This document shows, piece by piece, positions 60,957 through 64,000 of a stretch of 64,000 bases of DNA; position 1 is the first letter of the stretch, and each line of letters begins with the position of its first letter. A program made the position numbers and the translations under genes. Where the stretch lies: the NCBI GenBank assembly GCA_018136815.1, contig CM030942.1, positions 3,325,396 to 3,389,395 of the forward strand, read 5' to 3'. The notes below the pieces were generated by a model. That model did no database searches. It was not told the origin of the DNA and saw only the letters and a list, made by a program, of their open reading frames with translations. Source of the stretch: Isochrysis galbana (taxonomy: Eukaryota; Haptophyta; Isochrysidales; Isochrysidaceae).

Positions 60957-63900
60957 CCTCTCTGGTGGATCTCGCTCGGCGCGAACAATGGGACGAGCTG
61001 CTCGCCATGCTCAACAGCGGGGAGGGCGATGTGAACGGGCGCAATTGGGTGCGTCGGCCACTGCCGCCCGCCGCGTTCGCATCACCACGCACGCCACAGC
61101 GTCCTGGCCAAAGCGGGCAGGGGACGGGGGCGGCGGTGGAGGGGGAGAGGGGGAAGGGGAGGGAGGGGGGACTACTCACTGCCCGCCCCCCTGCCGCCTG
61201 CCGCACTTCTGTCCCGCGCCACACCTTCTATGCGCACTCGGCGCTCGAGCCCCCGATGACGCATGGAGGACCTCATCGCGTCGCTGCCGGGCGAACTCTG
61301 CCCTCGTGTCTCATCTGCGCGCACTCCGGACTGCCCGATCCCTCTGAATGCACTATCACCCCTCTGCGCACACTGGGCCCTCGCATCCCTTCAGCACGCA
61401 CTCAGTGGGTGCGCCTCCTCTGCGCGCACCGCCCTTACAGTCCCCTCGGTTCCTATCCCTCGGCAAACACTCGGTCCGAGCGCTCCGCTGCCACGCTCTC
61501 CTCCCTTGCATCCTGGCAATTGGGCCCTATTTGCGCACCCTCCGCCCTCACAACCCATGAGCCTACACTCGGCCCTTGCCCTCCTTGTGCGCACACTCTG
61601 CCCTTGCGCCGCTTCGGCACGGATTCGGCCCTCGATAGCCGTCTGCGCACACTCGAATCCTGGTACCCCCATGTGCGCCCACTGGTACCCTTCATCGCAC
61701 ACACTGATCCAACGAGTCGCATCAGAGTGCACTGGGACCTGCAGGCTCTCAACCTCTGCGTCCCGATAGCGCACACTCGGGTATGCGGGACCATGTGGAC
61801 CGCCCCTCACGTCGTGGGTTATGCGCGGCTGCCGACGCCCTGCGCGCCCGCTCACAAGATGCTTCGTGCCCGAGTGCATTGCCAATCCTCTCCCCCTCCA
61901 ACTTTCGTTCTCGAGCTAGCAGTCCCTTTGGCCCCTCCCCTCTAGCGCTCCTTCCCTTGTAGTGCATCTCGGCCGCCGTCGGACTCCCCGTCTTTTCCCC
62001 TTTCTTGCTCGTCCCAGCTGCAAGGCGATAGCCCCGCCTGCTCCCCGATGGCCTAGTAGCGCTTGTTTCTGAAGTCATCCAGACGCCTTCTCTCCCTCCG
62101 CCCCTTCACAGTCCCCATTCTACCCGCGGCCGAATGCCGCCCCTCCCCCCATCCGATCCTGCCGCTTGCCGTGCTCCGCGGAGTACGGGGATGTACCCAC
62201 GCGCTGCACCCTCCCCCTCCGGCCGAACCCTCACTCGCCCGCCCATCCCTTCCTGTGCAGGGTGGCGCGACTGCCCTCCACTATGCGGCAAGGTGCGGCA
62301 ACACCTCCGCTATTGCGCAACTCCTCAACAAGGGGGCGCACATCAGGGCCACTGACAAGGTAGCGTGCGCCCTGCGCCCGTCGCTCGCCGCACACCAAGC
62401 CCTTCCTTGGCTGCCCTCCCCTCCCTCCTTCCTCCCTCTCCTTCCCCTCGTGTCGCACCTTGCCCTTCCTCTGCCGCTCAACTTCACGGCACGGCTCTTC
62501 GGACGACGATGTGCTAGACGAGCCCGATTCTGACGTCACCCAGACAGCTTTTCTTTTGCCGCTCCTTCACATTTCCCCTTCTTCCCGCGGCCCGATGCTC
62601 CTTCTCCCTTTACTCCGATTTGCTGCTTCCGCCTTTCCTGCTTCGCGGGGCACGGGGATGTACCCACGCGCTGCGCCCTCCCCCTCCGGCCGAACCCTCA
62701 CTCGCCCGCCCATACTTTCCTGTGCAGGGTGGCGAGACTGCCCTCCACTGGGCGGCAGGCAGCGGCCACACCTCCGCTATTGCGAAACTCCTCAACGTGG
62801 GGGCGAAGATCGAGGCCACGGACAACGTAGCGCGCGCCCTGCGCCCTTGGCTTACTGCACATCCAGCCCTTCCTTGGCCGCCCTCCCTTCCCTCCTCGCT
62901 CTCTAACCCTTCGTGCCACACCTCACCTTTCCTCTGCCGCTCTGCTTCACGGCATGGCTCTTCGGACGACGTTGAGCTAGACGAGCCCGTTTCTGATGTC
63001 ACACAGACGCCTTATCTTTCTCCGCGCCTTCACAGTCCCCCTACGTCCCGCGGCCAGATGTCGGCCCTCCATATACTCCTATTTGTTGCTGCCGCCTCCC
63101 CTGCTTCGCGGGGCACGGGGATGTACCCACGCGCTGCACCCTCGCCCTCCGGCCGATCCCTCACTCGCCCGCCCCTCCCTTCCTGTGCAGGGTGGCGAGA
63201 CTGCCCTCCACAGGGCGGCAAGGTGCGGCAACACCTCCGCTATTGCGGAACTCCTCAACGCGGGGGCGAAGATCGAGGCCACTGACAACGTAGCGCACGC
63301 CCTGCGCCCTTCGCTTGCCTCACACCCAGTGCTTCCTTGGCCGCCCTCCCCTCCCTCCTTCCTCCCTCTCCTCCCCCTCGTGTCGCACCTTGCCCTTTCT
63401 CTGCCGCTCAACTTCACGGCACGGCTCTTCGGACGATGATGAGCTAGACGAGCGCGCTTCTGGTGTAACACAGACAGATTTTCTTTTGCCGCCCCTTCAC
63501 ATTTCCCCTTCTTCCTGTGGCCAGATGCCGCTTCTCCCTATACTCCGATTTGCTGCTTTCGCTTCTCCTGCTTCGTGGGGCACGGGGATGTACCCACGCG
63601 CTACGCCCTCCCCCTCGGGTCGAACCCTCACATGTTCGCCCATCCCTTGTGCAGGGTGGCGCGACTGCGCTCCACACGGCGGCAGGCAACGGCCACACCT
63701 CCGCTATTGCGAAACTCCTCAACGGGGGGGCGAAGATCGAGGCCACGGACAAGGTAGCGCGCGCCCTGCGCCCTGCGCCCTTGGCTTACTGCACACCCAG
63801 CCCTTCCTTGGCCGCCCTCCCATCCCTCCTTTCTCCCTCTCCTTCCCCTCGTGTCGCACCTTGCGCTCCCTCTGCCGCTCTACTTCACAGCACGGCTCTT

Positions 63901-64000
63901 CAGACGATGATGAGCTAGACGAGCCCGTTTCTCATGTCACACAGACGCCGTCTCTCCCTCCGCCCCTTCACAGTCCCCCTACTCTCTCCGGCCAGATGCC
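60957..64000 (+). CDS. Ankyrin-repeat protein, 5' part; one 99-nt exon per repeat; continues beyond window
   Basis: First recognisable exon, after CCGCAG at 60951-60956, ends at 61048 and encodes LVDLARREQWDELLAMLNSG plus EGDVNGRNW, a capping ankyrin helix pair. After a 1212-bp intron come four exons of exactly 99 nt: 62261-62359, 62728-62826, 63191-63289, 63655-63753, each a full 33-residue repeat (e.g. GGETALHWAAGSGHTSAIAK, LLNVGAKIEATDN), all phase 0 with TGTGCAG acceptors and GTAGCG donors. Any number of these exons can be added or skipped without changing frame. The intron sequences between them are also nearly identical, so the array arose by tandem duplication of a roughly 465-bp exon-intron unit. 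The start codon is not resolved. Function: protein binding. Confidence 0.85.
61049..62260 (+). other. First ankyrin intron, 1.2 kb, GCGCACACTCGG-rich
   Basis: Many short imperfect repeats of TGCGCACACTCGGCCC-type words from 61215 to 61790. Long frames in all directions are low-complexity. The last 150 bp belong to the duplicated exon-intron unit. Confidence 0.7.
62090..64000 (+). repeat. Tandem exon-intron unit of about 465 bp, at least four copies
   Basis: Exon starts at 62261, 62728, 63191 and 63655 are spaced 467, 463 and 464 bp. Intron landmarks (CGCGGGGCACGGGGATGTAC; CCCACGCGCTGC; CACGGCTCTTCGGACGA) recur in each unit. The last unit has lost a few bases before its acceptor (CATCCCTTGTGCAG). 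Confidence 0.95.

Noticed and set aside
60965-61945. 326-codon frame continuing from the ankyrin exon
   Set aside because: The exon ends at a GTGCGT donor at 61048; the rest is low-complexity intron and lacks ankyrin pattern.

Overview
The window is nuclear DNA of a microbial eukaryote. Protein genes are split by GT-AG introns (plus two apparent GC-AG introns), there is no operon structure, GC is high, and intergenic DNA is full of homopolymer runs, microsatellites and retroelement debris. A plastid-style alpha/beta-hydrolase-fold protein, an omega-class GST, an ERK-type kinase and a GT34 glycosyltransferase fit a photosynthetic protist; haptophyte or another secondary-plastid alga is my guess, an inference only. 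One assembly gap lies at 14478-14577.

Layout. 1-13 kb: 3' half of an ALADIN nucleoporin (+), an ERK-type MAP kinase (-), a PH-domain protein (+), a mitochondrial-type Xaa-Pro aminopeptidase 3 (+) and an Mpv17/PMP22 protein (+), with a collapsed Ty3/gypsy chromovirus at 10.2-11.0 kb. 14-26 kb: LINE relics, a 1185-residue SR-rich protein with FSPQS repeats and a Tudor-like tail, an hAT relic beside a Cys-rich cassette, an omega-type GST and a pseudo alpha/beta hydrolase. 27-31.5 kb: one many-exon minus-strand gene whose exons join in phase into a GT34 glycosyltransferase fused to a sulfotransferase; this is the most interesting object here. 32-36 kb is repeat-rich. 37-40 kb: a papain-family protease (-) and a small membrane/coiled-coil protein (+), then a 1.4-kb minisatellite. 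44-50 kb: the largest subunit of RNA polymerase I. 53-57 kb: RRP15 (-) and a long coiled-coil protein (+). 59-60.6 kb: 5' end of a copia-like LTR element (-). 61-64 kb: an ankyrin gene growing by tandem duplication of single-repeat exons; it runs off the window.

Neighbouring genes do not form a pathway. ALADIN, RPA1 and RRP15 are housekeeping; the kinase, PH protein, GST, peptidases and Mpv17 protein are signalling, organelle and turnover functions; the fusion gene probably builds sulfated glycans in the Golgi. The rest is a population of elements. The best defined is a family starting CAACTAAGTTTATACTTGG, with a T-rich far end, present at least eight times. Two copies are complete, with 16- and 17-bp target-site duplications.
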